From Hyphomicrobiales bacterium (lineage in GTDB: Bacteria > Pseudomonadota > Alphaproteobacteria > Rhizobiales > Rhizobiaceae), in NCBI GenBank assembly GCA_900466945.1, contig UBNV01000010.1:619365-683364 (forward strand): a stretch of 64,000 bases of DNA, given 5' to 3'. Numbering within the stretch: the first letter of the stretch is position 1; every line of letters starts with the position of its first letter. Shown piece by piece: positions 17,316 through 25,900 of this stretch. Under the pieces are notes generated by a model that worked only from the letters and a program-made list of their open reading frames with translations, made no database searches and was not told where the DNA came from. A program made the translations under genes and the position numbers.

Positions 17316-17948
17316 ATGACAACGACGATCGGCTTCACAGACACGGACAAGAGCACAAGTGCTGTGCTGGAAGACGTGATCCATTCCATGGACGAAGAGC
17401 ATATCACGCTCCGCCAGATCCTTGAAAAGATGGGCGAAAGCGGGCTTCTTCTACTCTGCGGGCTGTTGTCGCTGCCGTTTCTCGTGCCGGTTTCCATCCC
17501 GGGTGTGTCGACCGTATTCGGCGCCGGGATCGTGTTGATCGGCATCGCCGTCACATTCAATCGGTTCCCGTGGCTGCCGTCCAAGCTCGCGGATCGCAAG
17601 CTCGAGCGGAGCAAGCTGGTGCCGGTGCTGGAGCGTGGCCTCACGATCCTCCGCAAGGTCGACCGTTACGTGCGTCCGCGTCTGCTGGGCCTGACGACGG
17701 GCGGTATCGTCAACAGGCTAAACGGCCTCGTGCTGACATTCGCCGGCGTGCTCCTGATGATGCCGTTGAGCTTCATCCCTTTCTCCAACACCCTGCCGGG
17801 CGTCGCGATCCTCTTGCTTTCGACGGGCATTTCGCAGCGCGACGGTGCCGTGGTTCTGGGGGGGCACCTGCTGGTCGTGTTGACGATGGTGTACTTCGCG
17901 GGCCTCGCCTGGGCGGCCTATGCGGCTGGCAACAGTCTCTTGGGCTGA
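17316..17948 (+). CDS. exoD: ExoD-family membrane protein
   Basis: A 210-residue protein with four to five hydrophobic segments and the ExoD pattern (L-L-L-L-C-G-L-L-S-L-P-F-L-V-P, then the F-N-R-F-P-W-L-P region). ExoD was first described in Sinorhizobium as needed for exopolysaccharide production and alkali tolerance; its biochemical role is unknown. It stands alone, converging with the GGDEF-EAL gene. Confidence 0.85.
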   Translation: MTTTIGFTDTDKSTSAVLEDVIHSMDEEHITLRQILEKMGESGLLLLCGLLSLPFLVPVSIPGVSTVFGAGIVLIGIAVTFNRFPWLPSKLADRKLERSKLVPVLERGLTILRKVDRYVRPRLLGLTTGGIVNRLNGLVLTFAGVLLMMPLSFIPFSNTLPGVAILLLSTGISQRDGAVVLGGHLLVVLTMVYFAGLAWAAYAAGNSLLG

Positions 17949-17965
17949 GCGGGTAACGGCCGTCT

Positions 17966-20677
17966 TCAGGCCGTCCGCTGCCAGAGCGTTTCGCGCTCCA
18001 GGGCATGCTTGCGGGCGAAATCCATCAGGGCGTCGGCACTCATCGGCCGCGCCAGGGCAAAGCCCTGCAGCGTATGGCAGCCAAGATCGCGCAGGATCGC
18101 GGCATGCTCCATGGTCTCGACGCCTTCGGCGACGATCCCGATGCCGAATGAGCGTCCGATATCGACGATCGAACTGATCAGGCGGCGCTGGGCGGGATTG
18201 TCGACGATCGGCGCGACGAGCTGCCGGTCGATCTTGAGGCGGCTCGGCGACAGCTTGATTAGCGACAGGATCGAGGCATACCCGGTGCCAAAATCGTCGA
18301 TCTCGATGGCGATGCCATAGGTGCGAATACGCTCTAGGCTTTCCGCCACGGCGTCCGCCTTGTCGTCGAAGGAGATCGATTCCAGCAATTCGAAAGACAG
18401 GCTCCCCGGCTTCAGCGACAAGGTTTCCAGATGACTGACGAGGCGATCCTCGAACAGGCGCTGGGCGGAGATGTTGACCGATACATGCTCGATGCCGAGA
18501 TCGGCGGCCCGCCAGCGGGCAAGTTGAAACAGCGCCTGGTCGAGAATGCTCGCATCGATCTGCGAGACGACGTTCAGGCTCTCGGCGATTTCCAGGAAGG
18601 CAGAAGGTGGCAGTAAACCCTGCTCGGGATGGTTCCAGCGGGCAAGCGCTTCGACCCCGTTGATCTCCAGCGTGCGCGCGTCGAACTGAGGCTGAAAGAA
18701 TGCGGCGAAATCGTTGTCTCCGAGGGAGCGCAGGATGGCATCGGCGGTCTGCTTGATATTGATCGTGCGTGCCCGCAGGTGGTCGTTGAAGAACTCGACG
18801 CGATTGCGGCCGCGGCGCTTGGCTTCGTAAAGTGCGATATCGGCATTGACGAGAACCTGCTCGGCGGCCAGATGCGCTTCGGTCTTGGCCGCGATGCCGA
18901 TCGATGCCCCGACACGGCATTCGTGGCCGTTGTAGAGGACCGGCGTGTTGACGGCGGCAATGAGCCTCTGGCCAAGCGAGCCGAAGTCATCCTGGCCAGG
19001 ATAGCCGAAGCAGACGATGACGAACTCGTCGCCGCCGATTCGGGCGACGAAATCGTCATCGCGGACATTGGCGCGCAAGGCGCTGGCGACATTGCGCAGG
19101 ATTGCGTCGCCGGCCCCATGGCCCATGGTGTCGTTGATTTCCTTGAACCGGTCGAGGTCCATGTGCAGCACGGTGAGATGCTGGCCAGGGCGGTCCAGGA
19201 TATCGAGAGTTGCCAGCCGCTGATCGAGGTAGCGGCGGTTCGGCAGGCCGGTCAGGGCGTCGTGCAGCGCGTTGTGCTCCATCCTCTGACGGGCAGATTC
19301 AAGCGCGGCATTCTGTTCCTCGGTGTGTTTCTGGGCGGCGCGCAGACTGTCCTGCAGGATCACGTCTTCGGTGACGTCCCAGTTGACGCCCAGCATTTTC
19401 AGGGTGCCATCCCCGCCGCAATAGCTGGTGCCGACGGTGCGCATGTGCAGCACCTTGCCGTCACTGGGGCGTTTGACGCGGAACTGCCCGGTGTAGGATC
19501 CCTGCCGGTCGATAGCCGCCATCATCGTGTGTTCGATTGCCTGCGCATCGTCCTCGGGCACCATGCGACGCCATTGTTCCATCGAGATGGGTGTGTCCGG
19601 CGGCAAGCCGTAAAGCTGGTAGATCCGCTCGTCCCAATGCATGGCGCCGGTGGCCACATCCAGTTCCCAGACCCCGATCCGTGAGGATTCCAATGCGACA
19701 CCAAGGCGATGCGACATGGCGCGCAGGTCTTCCTCGCGCTCGTGCAGCGCCTGGAAGTTGCGCTGCCGTTCATTCATCAGCAGGGCCACCCAGACGACGA
19801 TCCCGCAGATCAGCGCGGCGACCGCAAAGATCGTGACACGGATCCAGTTACTCCGGTCGGTCGTGGCCTCCCAGCCGCCGCGCGGGATGGCCGATATGGT
19901 CCATTTCCGGTTGGCGAGGTCGATGTTCATCCGGACAGGGTCAAGATTTCTGACATTCACGTCGCCGTAGATCACGGACCGCTCGCCACCAGATGTGTTT
20001 TCCGCCGTAATGACCACCTCAATCGGCAATTCGTTTGCGAGAAGGCCGCTATCGTCATAGAGCCGCGGCAGGTCCAGTATGCCGAGCAATGCGCCCCAGA
20101 ACTGCATTTGTCCGGTGTCGTTCCAGATGCGGACAGGAATGCTGATGATCAGTCCCTGGGTGCCGGTATTGAGGTTAGTCGGCCCCGTGATGACCGCCTT
20201 TCCTTTCTCGACCATATCACGCAAAAGGTCGTCCCGGTCCCAGACCTGCAGGATCTGTCGGCCGGTGAAGGGAGAGTTACGCTCGGGCGGATAGGCATAG
20301 GTCGCAACAAGATTGGGAGCTGCGACGACGTTCCGGATCTGGGAGTGAAACTGGAAAATGCTTTCCGCCAGCGCCTCGAAACGTTCCTTGCCGAGCTCCG
20401 GCTCGGTGTCGATGACTGCTACGAGCCCCTGCAGAAGCTTCGTATTGGCGTTGATATTGGCTTCGATTTTCGTTCGGATCAGGCCGAGGCGCTGTTGGAC
20501 CTCGTGGCGGCTCTCCTGCAGTGAAAGCTGCTGCTGCTGTTTGTCCGCATAGAGTGCGGATGCCACGACGACGACGCAGACGAGGAAACTCGGAACGATG
20601 ATCTGCAAGCGCGCGCGCCATGCAGAGACATTCACTATGTCTCTTGTCTTCCCCAGCATCCGACCAGTATCCCGCAA
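17966..20677 (-). CDS. Membrane-bound CHASE-PAS-GGDEF-EAL cyclic-di-GMP enzyme
   Basis: A 903-residue bifunctional signalling protein. Transmembrane helix 1 (about 25-44) and helix 2 (about 280-301) flank a periplasmic CHASE-like sensor. A PAS domain (about 322-440) follows. The GGDEF domain has an intact G-G-D-E-F at 548-552 and an allosteric I-site R-x-x-D at 539-542. The EAL domain begins at E-A-L 676-678 and keeps the E-x-x-x-S-like E-L-L-E-S, the D-D-F-G-T-G motif, the L-K-I-D Lys and the A-E-G-V-E-T Glu. Both cyclase and phosphodiesterase therefore look catalytically competent. The ligand of the CHASE domain is unknown. Confidence 0.93.
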   Translation of the reverse strand: MRDTGRMLGKTRDIVNVSAWRARLQIIVPSFLVCVVVVASALYADKQQQQLSLQESRHEVQQRLGLIRTKIEANINANTKLLQGLVAVIDTEPELGKERFEALAESIFQFHSQIRNVVAAPNLVATYAYPPERNSPFTGRQILQVWDRDDLLRDMVEKGKAVITGPTNLNTGTQGLIISIPVRIWNDTGQMQFWGALLGILDLPRLYDDSGLLANELPIEVVITAENTSGGERSVIYGDVNVRNLDPVRMNIDLANRKWTISAIPRGGWEATTDRSNWIRVTIFAVAALICGIVVWVALLMNERQRNFQALHEREEDLRAMSHRLGVALESSRIGVWELDVATGAMHWDERIYQLYGLPPDTPISMEQWRRMVPEDDAQAIEHTMMAAIDRQGSYTGQFRVKRPSDGKVLHMRTVGTSYCGGDGTLKMLGVNWDVTEDVILQDSLRAAQKHTEEQNAALESARQRMEHNALHDALTGLPNRRYLDQRLATLDILDRPGQHLTVLHMDLDRFKEINDTMGHGAGDAILRNVASALRANVRDDDFVARIGGDEFVIVCFGYPGQDDFGSLGQRLIAAVNTPVLYNGHECRVGASIGIAAKTEAHLAAEQVLVNADIALYEAKRRGRNRVEFFNDHLRARTINIKQTADAILRSLGDNDFAAFFQPQFDARTLEINGVEALARWNHPEQGLLPPSAFLEIAESLNVVSQIDASILDQALFQLARWRAADLGIEHVSVNISAQRLFEDRLVSHLETLSLKPGSLSFELLESISFDDKADAVAESLERIRTYGIAIEIDDFGTGYASILSLIKLSPSRLKIDRQLVAPIVDNPAQRRLISSIVDIGRSFGIGIVAEGVETMEHAAILRDLGCHTLQGFALARPMSADALMDFARKHALERETLWQRTA

Positions 20678-20789
20678 TTTATCAGCCGCTAATATTTCGG
20701 GCTTTCAATAAATCCAGCGTTCATGGTGCAAGCAAGCGTTGAATAAATTCTGAATCTCCCCACAACTTCCTCGAAATAATGATGGAATG

Positions 20790-20824
20790 ACTTGGCCCGG
20801 CGACCATTGATCACCGGGCCAAGT
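20790..20824 (-). terminator. Hairpin terminator after preA
   Basis: A perfect 11-bp GC-rich stem (arm ACTTGGCCCGG) with a 13-nt loop begins 12 bp past the preA stop. In the minus direction the T-tract is poor (CATTCC), so it may act as a 3'-end stabiliser as much as a terminator. Confidence 0.6.
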
Positions 20825-20835
20825 CTTCTGCGCGA

Positions 20836-22149
20836 TTACTCCGCTGCCTGAACCGCCATCGGATTGTTTGGATGGGTCGTCCAGTTGGCATAGTTCGGAT
20901 CGACAGGACGGCCGGTACGCTGGTCGAGGGCGCCGGTCGGCAGTTCGACCATGGTGATGCAGTTCTCGACGGGACAGACGTTGACGCAAAGATTGCAGCC
21001 GACGCATTCGTCTTCCATCACCTCGAAATGCCTGACGCCATCGACCATGCTGGTGATTGCCTGGTGCGAGGTGTCCTCGCAGGCGATGTGGCAGCGGCCG
21101 CATTTGATGCAGGCATCCTGATCGATATGCGCCTTGGCGATGTAGTTGAGGTTGAGATACTGCCAATCGGTGACGTTGGGCACGGCACGGCCGCAGATGT
21201 CGTCGAGGCTGCGATGGCCCTTGGCATCCATCCAGTCATTGAGGCCTGAGATCATCTCTTGGACGATCTTGAACCCATAGGTCATGGCCGCCGTGCAGAC
21301 CTGAACGTTGCCGGCACCGAGCACGAGGAACTCGGCCGCATCCCGCCAGGTGGTAACGCCGCCTATGCCGGAGATCGGCAGACCATAGGTTTCCGGATCG
21401 CGGGCGATCTCGGCGACCATGTTGAGCGCGATCGGCTTCACCGCCGGGCCGCAGTAGCCACCATGGGTGCCCTTGCCGCCGACGGTGGGCGAGGGGGCAA
21501 AGTTGTCGAGATCGACCGAGACGATCGAGTTGATCGTGTTGATCAGCGAGACGGCATCCGTGCCGCCGGCTTTTGCCGCGCGGGCGGGCTTGCGGATATC
21601 GGCGATATTGGGCGTCAGCTTGGTGATGACGGGCATGCGGGTGTATTGCTTGCACCAGCGCACGACCATTTCGATGTATTCCGGCACCTGACCGACGGCC
21701 GCACCCATGCCGCGTTCGGACATGCCGTGCGGACAGCCGAAGTTGAGCTCGATGCCATCAGCGCCGGTTTCCTCGACCAGCGGCAGGATTGCCTTCCACT
21801 CTTCCTCCACGCAAGGCACCATGATCGACGCGACGAGCGCCCGGTCCGGCCAGTTCATCTTGACCTGCTTCATCTCCTGCAGATTGATCTGCAGCGGACG
21901 GTCGGTGATCAGCTCGATGTTGTTTAAGCCGAGGAGGCGGCGGTCAGCGCCCCAGATCGCGCCGTAGCGCGGGCCGTTGACATTGACGACTGGTGGGCCT
22001 TCCGAGCCCAGCGTCTTCCAGACGACGCCGCCCCAGCCTGCCTTGAAGGCGCGTTCGACGTTGTAGGCTTTGTCGGTCGGCGGTGCAGAGGCCAGCCAGA
22101 AGGGGTTGGGCGACTTGATGCCGACGAAGTTATTCCTGAGATCAGACAT
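20836..22149 (-). CDS. preA: NAD-dependent dihydropyrimidine dehydrogenase, FMN/Fe-S subunit PreA (PydA)
   Basis: A 437-residue catalytic subunit that reduces uracil and thymine to the dihydro forms, step one of reductive pyrimidine catabolism. The dihydroorotate-dehydrogenase-like FMN barrel (about 1-310) carries N-F-G-C-P-H-G-M at 136-143, matching the substrate loop with the catalytic Cys of mammalian DPD. The C-terminus has two 4Fe-4S ferredoxin motifs (C-I-K-C-G-R-C-H-I-A-C and C-V-G-C-N-L-C-V-N-V-C-P). The partner preT lies 26 bp upstream. Dihydropyrimidinase and amidohydrolase lie about 9 kb away. Confidence 0.95.
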   Translation of the reverse strand: MSDLRNNFVGIKSPNPFWLASAPPTDKAYNVERAFKAGWGGVVWKTLGSEGPPVVNVNGPRYGAIWGADRRLLGLNNIELITDRPLQINLQEMKQVKMNWPDRALVASIMVPCVEEEWKAILPLVEETGADGIELNFGCPHGMSERGMGAAVGQVPEYIEMVVRWCKQYTRMPVITKLTPNIADIRKPARAAKAGGTDAVSLINTINSIVSVDLDNFAPSPTVGGKGTHGGYCGPAVKPIALNMVAEIARDPETYGLPISGIGGVTTWRDAAEFLVLGAGNVQVCTAAMTYGFKIVQEMISGLNDWMDAKGHRSLDDICGRAVPNVTDWQYLNLNYIAKAHIDQDACIKCGRCHIACEDTSHQAITSMVDGVRHFEVMEDECVGCNLCVNVCPVENCITMVELPTGALDQRTGRPVDPNYANWTTHPNNPMAVQAAE

Positions 22150-22175
22150 TGTTCAAATCCTCTCTGAGCGGTGCG

Positions 22176-23537
22176 TCATGCGACTGCGGCTGCGCCCGCC
22201 GTCATGACGGCGAGAGAGCGGTTGATGCTTTCGGCCGCATCGCGGCCCATGGCAACGGCCGAGACCGTCAGGTCCTGGCCTCCGAAGGCGCAGTCGCCGC
22301 CGGCCCATACGCCCGGGATCGAGGTGCGGCCTTCGGCGTCGATGGCGATCTTGCCGCCTTCGATCTTCAAGCCGTCCAGACCTTGAGCATCGAGCTTCTG
22401 GCCGATCGCGACGAGGATCTGGTCGGCCTTGATCTCCGTCGTGTGGCCCGTGCCCTTCATCAGGCCGTTTTCGAGGTGGGTGTATTCAAAGCCGATCGTC
22501 GAACAGTGACCGTCTTCATGGGCGACGTCCTTCGGCTGCAGCCAGTGGCGGATATGGACGCCCTTGGAGGTCGCGAGATCCTGCTCGAATTCCGAGGCGT
22601 TCATGTGTTCTTTGCCGCGGCGGTAGCAGATCGTGACGTTTTCGGCGCCGAGCAGCTTGGCCTGCACGGCAGCATCAATCGCGGTCATGCCGCCGCCGAT
22701 GACGACGACGTTGCGGCCAACGGGGACATCGGCCTTGTCGTTTGCTTGGCGAAGGTTGGCGATGAATTCGACGGCGTCGAGTACGCCGTTGATCTGGGCG
22801 CCCGGAATGTTCAGCCCGTTGACGTTGCCGAGGCCCGCGCCGATGAAGACGGCGTCGTGCTTGGCCTGGAGATCGGCGAGCTTGAAGTCGATGCCCATTT
22901 CCTGGCCGTCCAGCACATCGATATTGCCGAGAGACAGGATGTAGTCGACTTCCTTCTGGGCGAAGTCGTTGGGCGTCTTATAGGCGGCGATGCCGTATTC
23001 GTTGAGGCCGCCGGCCTTCTCACGGGCCTCGTAGATGGTCACCTGGTGGCCGTGCATGGCCAGCCGATGGGCGGCTGCAAGACCGGCAGGGCCGGCGCCG
23101 ACGATACCGATCGTCCTGCCCGTAGAGGCGGCCGGGGAATAGAACTGGCGGCCTTCTTCGATCGCGATGTCGGTGGCGTAACGTTGCAGGCGGCCGATTT
23201 CGACCGGGCGCTCTTCAGCCGTGTTGCGCACACAGGCCTCCTCGCAGAGCGTTTCGGTGGGACAGACGCGGGCGCACATGCCGCCGAGGATGTTCTGGTC
23301 AAAAATTGTCTTGGCGGCGCCGAGCGGATTGCCAGTCGATATCTGCCGGATGAACATCGGGATATCGATGGCGGTGGGACAGGCCGTCATGCAGGGCGCG
23401 TCATGACAGAAGTAACATCTGTCGGAGGCGACGAGGGCCTCATGGCCGCCGAGGCGGGGATGGAGGTCGGAGAAATTCTTCGCATAATCGGCAGCGTCGA
23501 GCCGCCCGGCCTTGAGGCCTGGTTCCAGTCTTCGCAT
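22176..23537 (-). CDS. preT: NAD-dependent dihydropyrimidine dehydrogenase, FAD/Fe-S subunit PreT (PydB)
   Basis: A 453-residue GltD-like electron-input subunit. The N-terminal cysteine-rich region (C-Y-F-C-H-D-A-P-C, then C-A-R-V-C-P and C-E-E-A-C) binds two 4Fe-4S clusters. The first Rossmann motif V-G-A-G-P-A-G-L-A-A-A binds FAD and the second V-I-G-G-G-M-T-A binds NAD(P). Electrons pass from NAD(P)H through FAD and clusters to PreA. A GAGGGAA ribosome binding site precedes the ATG. It is the first gene of the preTA operon, with a RutR-like operator 59-74 bp upstream. Confidence 0.94.
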   Translation of the reverse strand: MRRLEPGLKAGRLDAADYAKNFSDLHPRLGGHEALVASDRCYFCHDAPCMTACPTAIDIPMFIRQISTGNPLGAAKTIFDQNILGGMCARVCPTETLCEEACVRNTAEERPVEIGRLQRYATDIAIEEGRQFYSPAASTGRTIGIVGAGPAGLAAAHRLAMHGHQVTIYEAREKAGGLNEYGIAAYKTPNDFAQKEVDYILSLGNIDVLDGQEMGIDFKLADLQAKHDAVFIGAGLGNVNGLNIPGAQINGVLDAVEFIANLRQANDKADVPVGRNVVVIGGGMTAIDAAVQAKLLGAENVTICYRRGKEHMNASEFEQDLATSKGVHIRHWLQPKDVAHEDGHCSTIGFEYTHLENGLMKGTGHTTEIKADQILVAIGQKLDAQGLDGLKIEGGKIAIDAEGRTSIPGVWAGGDCAFGGQDLTVSAVAMGRDAAESINRSLAVMTAGAAAVA

Positions 23538-23595
23538 CGCAGTTCCCTCTTTTATATTCGAAGCGATGCAGGGAAGCGTAACGCAGGTTCAAACT

Positions 23596-23611
23596 TTTAT
23601 CAAACGGTAAA
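23596..23611 (-). promoter_or_regulatory. RutR-like operator upstream of preTA
   Basis: TTTATCAAACGGTAAA on the plus strand reads TTTACCGTTTGATAAA on the coding strand. It matches 10 of 14 fixed positions of the RutR consensus, and shares TTTACC with the reverse complement of the 15433-15448 site. It is an inverted repeat 59 bp upstream of the preT start, in an AT-rich stretch where a promoter is expected. This suggests both pyrimidine loci share one repressor. Confidence 0.5.
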
Positions 23612-23830
23612 AAATTGACACATTGCGGCGGAAAACCCCGCGGATCCGGCGGTTTTGCCCTTCGGCAAACGTGATTTCTCGCTGTGAATATGGACGCTCC
23701 GGATCAGTCGGCTTAAACTTGAGTACTATCATCAACTATATACTTTACTCCTTTTGTCATGTTTTGTATGCCTAGCCGCAGAATAGCACGGCGGCTTGCC
23801 GGCACTTGCGGATTCGAGGAGAGCGACGAC

Positions 23831-24229
23831 ATGGCGAAGCACAAGAAAAAGCACGCGGACAAGAAGGCGCTGGTGGAGAGCCCGGCAAAGGCCGGTCGGT
23901 TCCCAAGTCCGGCCGAAGTTCGCAGCTTTCTCTATGTCGGCGGTCGTGATTGCCAGGTGGCGCATCTTCGCCAGATCGCAAGCAATTATGGTGCGGAACT
24001 AATTCACCATGATGGGGGTTTGAGGGAAGCGGTATCGCGGATCGACACGGTGCTTCCCTCGGTCGACTGCGTCTTCTGCCCGATCGACTGTATCAGTCAC
24101 GATGCGTGTCTGCGCGTGAAGAGCGGTTGTAAGAAGTTCGGCAAGACTTTCATTCCGTTGCGCAATGGCTCGAAATCCAGCCTCGAGCGTGCGTTGCAGA
24201 CTTTGAATGAGAGGAATTCGGACGGATGA
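23831..24229 (+). CDS. DUF2325 domain protein
   Basis: A 132-residue protein with a Lys-rich N-terminus (M-A-K-H-K-K-K-H) followed by a full DUF2325 domain. That domain has the pattern F-L-Y-V-G-G-R, H-H-D-G-G, C-P-I-D-C-I-S-H-D-A and C-K-K-F-G-K. The conserved Cys and His residues suggest a metal or redox site, but no activity is established for the family. ATG 23831 has a GAGGAG site; the frame is open 24 codons further upstream, without domain homology. The next small frame overlaps its stop by ATGA. Confidence 0.8.
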   Translation: MAKHKKKHADKKALVESPAKAGRFPSPAEVRSFLYVGGRDCQVAHLRQIASNYGAELIHHDGGLREAVSRIDTVLPSVDCVFCPIDCISHDACLRVKSGCKKFGKTFIPLRNGSKSSLERALQTLNERNSDG

Positions 24230-24492
24230 GCAGGGACGGTTTCGACAAAGGTGGTTTCAGCTGGTTTCACGAGCACGCAAGACAACGTGGGGAAGGACTC
24301 CTGCCGGAGCTTGCCGATGCAATCTTGCAACGCTCGCGAGAATGTGAAGTGACGAAATGCGAAATCATCACTTTGCCGGGCTTGCATCAACGCAAATCCG
24401 GCACCACCTACCGAATGTCAAACCGGGCCTCCGCCCTTGTCATCGATTTTCCCGCGCCACGATGGCAGCGGAACGCCAACGCCAAGTCGTAG
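24226..24492 (+). CDS. Possible small coupled protein of unknown function
   Basis: An 88-residue frame whose ATG overlaps the stop of the DUF2325 gene (ATGA, 24226-24229), the arrangement of translational coupling. The sequence (M-S-R-D-G-F-D-K-G-G-F-S-W-F-H) is hydrophilic with no domain I recognise. Local base composition is less GC-rich than the surrounding genes. It could be a real partner or an accidental frame, and no opposing gene is convincing here either. Confidence 0.35.
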   Translation: MSRDGFDKGGFSWFHEHARQRGEGLLPELADAILQRSRECEVTKCEIITLPGLHQRKSGTTYRMSNRASALVIDFPAPRWQRNANAKS

Positions 24493-24536
24493 ACGTTTCG
24501 TAAGCCAATCATGCGGGAAGGAGAGGAACTTTCCGC

Positions 24537-24923
24537 ATGAATGCCCAGCAACCGGTTGCGACAGCTGTCCTCAACGCAGTTCCCATTCTTCCGTCCCTCA
24601 ACTTCCTCGAAACCCGCAACTTCTATGTCGAGAATCTCGGCTTTGAAGAGGTGGGCCTCGATTGTCTCGATTATCTCGTCGTTCGCCGCGGCGGCATGGA
24701 GCTCCATTTCTGGCTGAGCGACGATCCGCTCCAGTGTCAGAACAGTTCGGTCTTCTTTCGCGCTACGACCCCCAGCGAGATTTATCGCGATTTCTGTGAA
24801 CGCGGGATCGAGGCGATTCGTCCCTCCGATGCCCAGGGCGAAGATATTCGTTTCCACGTTCGCGACCCGCACGGCAATTTGTTGATGTTTTCCGGCATGG
24901 GTTCGGCGGCCCTCGCGCACTGA
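24537..24923 (+). CDS. VOC-superfamily (glyoxalase/bleomycin-resistance-like) protein
   Basis: A 128-residue protein of the vicinal-oxygen-chelate fold. It has paired beta-alpha-beta-beta-beta modules, with A-V-P-I-L-P-S-L-N-F-L-E-T-R-N-F-Y at the start and the terminal D-P-H-G-N-L-L-M-F. It resembles Ble-type bleomycin-binding proteins, in which a dimer sequesters the drug, but substrate specificity of VOC proteins is not readable from sequence. A GAGAGGAA ribosome binding site precedes the ATG. Confidence 0.8.
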   Translation: MNAQQPVATAVLNAVPILPSLNFLETRNFYVENLGFEEVGLDCLDYLVVRRGGMELHFWLSDDPLQCQNSSVFFRATTPSEIYRDFCERGIEAIRPSDAQGEDIRFHVRDPHGNLLMFSGMGSAALAH

Positions 24924-24969
24924 GTCTTTTCGCTCACTTAGCGAGGCCCGCTGGACTTCCAGTGGAGCC

Positions 24970-25335
24970 TCAGCTTCGCGGCGGCACGACCGCACCGACA
25001 GCAAGCACGAGCCATGATGCGATGAGCGTCATGCCACCTGTCGGGGCTGCCATCGGAAACAGTCCGGTGCCGAGGAAATGCCGGGCGACGAGATCGCCGG
25101 CAAACAGCAGCGTTCCAACCGACATTCCCAACGCAACGAGACCCGCGAGCCGGATCCTGTCGCCCGCAAGCGCCAGTGCCACGAGAGCCGGGGCATGGGC
25201 GAGGCAGACGGTCGAGGCCGGGCGCAGCAATGCTTCTCCGCCGGCATGACTTGCTGCGGCCGCAAGGCCCACGCCTGCTGCCCCGACCAGTCCGGCAGCG
25301 ACTGCTGCCCATCTGTTGTCGCGCATGATGGCCAT
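24970..25335 (-). CDS. DUF423 small membrane protein
   Basis: A 121-residue protein with four hydrophobic helices and the Ala/Gly-rich pattern of the DUF423 (YgdD/YwdK) family, including G-D-x-x-R and F-A-G-D-L. The ATG at 25335 has an excellent AAGGAG site; the frame is open further upstream but overlaps the haemoglobin gene. It follows that gene by 5 bp and is probably in the same operon. Function of the family is unknown. Confidence 0.8.
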   Translation of the reverse strand: MAIMRDNRWAAVAAGLVGAAGVGLAAAASHAGGEALLRPASTVCLAHAPALVALALAGDRIRLAGLVALGMSVGTLLFAGDLVARHFLGTGLFPMAAPTGGMTLIASWLVLAVGAVVPPRS

Positions 25336-25340
25336 TCGGC

Positions 25341-25730
25341 TCACTCCTTGTTCTGCATATGGTGGGCGAGCTTCTCGATCGGGGGCCAGATGATCTCGCG
25401 CAGCTTTGGATGCGCGACAGTTTCGTCGAGGGCGCGGCGGAAGCAGAGCAGCCACTCGTCGCGCTCGACCGGACCGATCTCGGCGACGAAATGGCGACGC
25501 CGGAGCATCGGATGTCCGCGCTTCTGCATGTAAATCGGCGGGCCACCCAGATAGCCCGTCAGGTAGTCGTAGAACTTCTCTTCGCTGCCGGTGAGATCTG
25601 GCGGATGGACAGCACGACAGTGGGCCGCCTCGGGCAGCGTGTCCATTAGTTCGTAGAAGCGGCGGGCCAGCGCCTTCACGGTCGCATCGCCACCGATCGC
25701 TTCATAAAGGGTAATCGTCTCATCGCTCAT
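25341..25730 (-). CDS. Group II truncated haemoglobin (trHbO-like)
   Basis: A 129-residue haem protein of the 2-on-2 fold. The proximal His is H80 in L-R-R-R-H-F, and the group II Trp G8 is W93 in D-E-W-L-L-C-F. These proteins bind O2, NO or peroxide and are linked to nitrosative or oxidative stress. The longer open frame (to 25862) lacks homology. ATG 25730 is preceded by GAGGAC. It is the first gene of a two-gene unit with the DUF423 protein, divergent from the ABC-F gene. Confidence 0.88.
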   Translation of the reverse strand: MSDETITLYEAIGGDATVKALARRFYELMDTLPEAAHCRAVHPPDLTGSEEKFYDYLTGYLGGPPIYMQKRGHPMLRRRHFVAEIGPVERDEWLLCFRRALDETVAHPKLREIIWPPIEKLAHHMQNKE

Positions 25731-25900
25731 GCTGTCGTCCTCGAGTGAGGTCTTTTCGCCCTTTCGGTCACATGTTGCAACCAGCCAGCCGCTTGCGTGG
25801 CAATCCGGCGCAGTCGCGATGCCGCCTTGCAACAAAAGCAGGGGACATGTGGCCCTGACCATGCCATAAGGGCGCCGATTTCCAGCAGGCGCCCTTGTCC

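Noticed and set aside
22149..23618. A 489-codon plus-strand frame opposite preT
   Set aside because: The minus-strand PreT has complete Fe-S, FAD and NAD motifs. The plus-strand product has none and a shadow composition.
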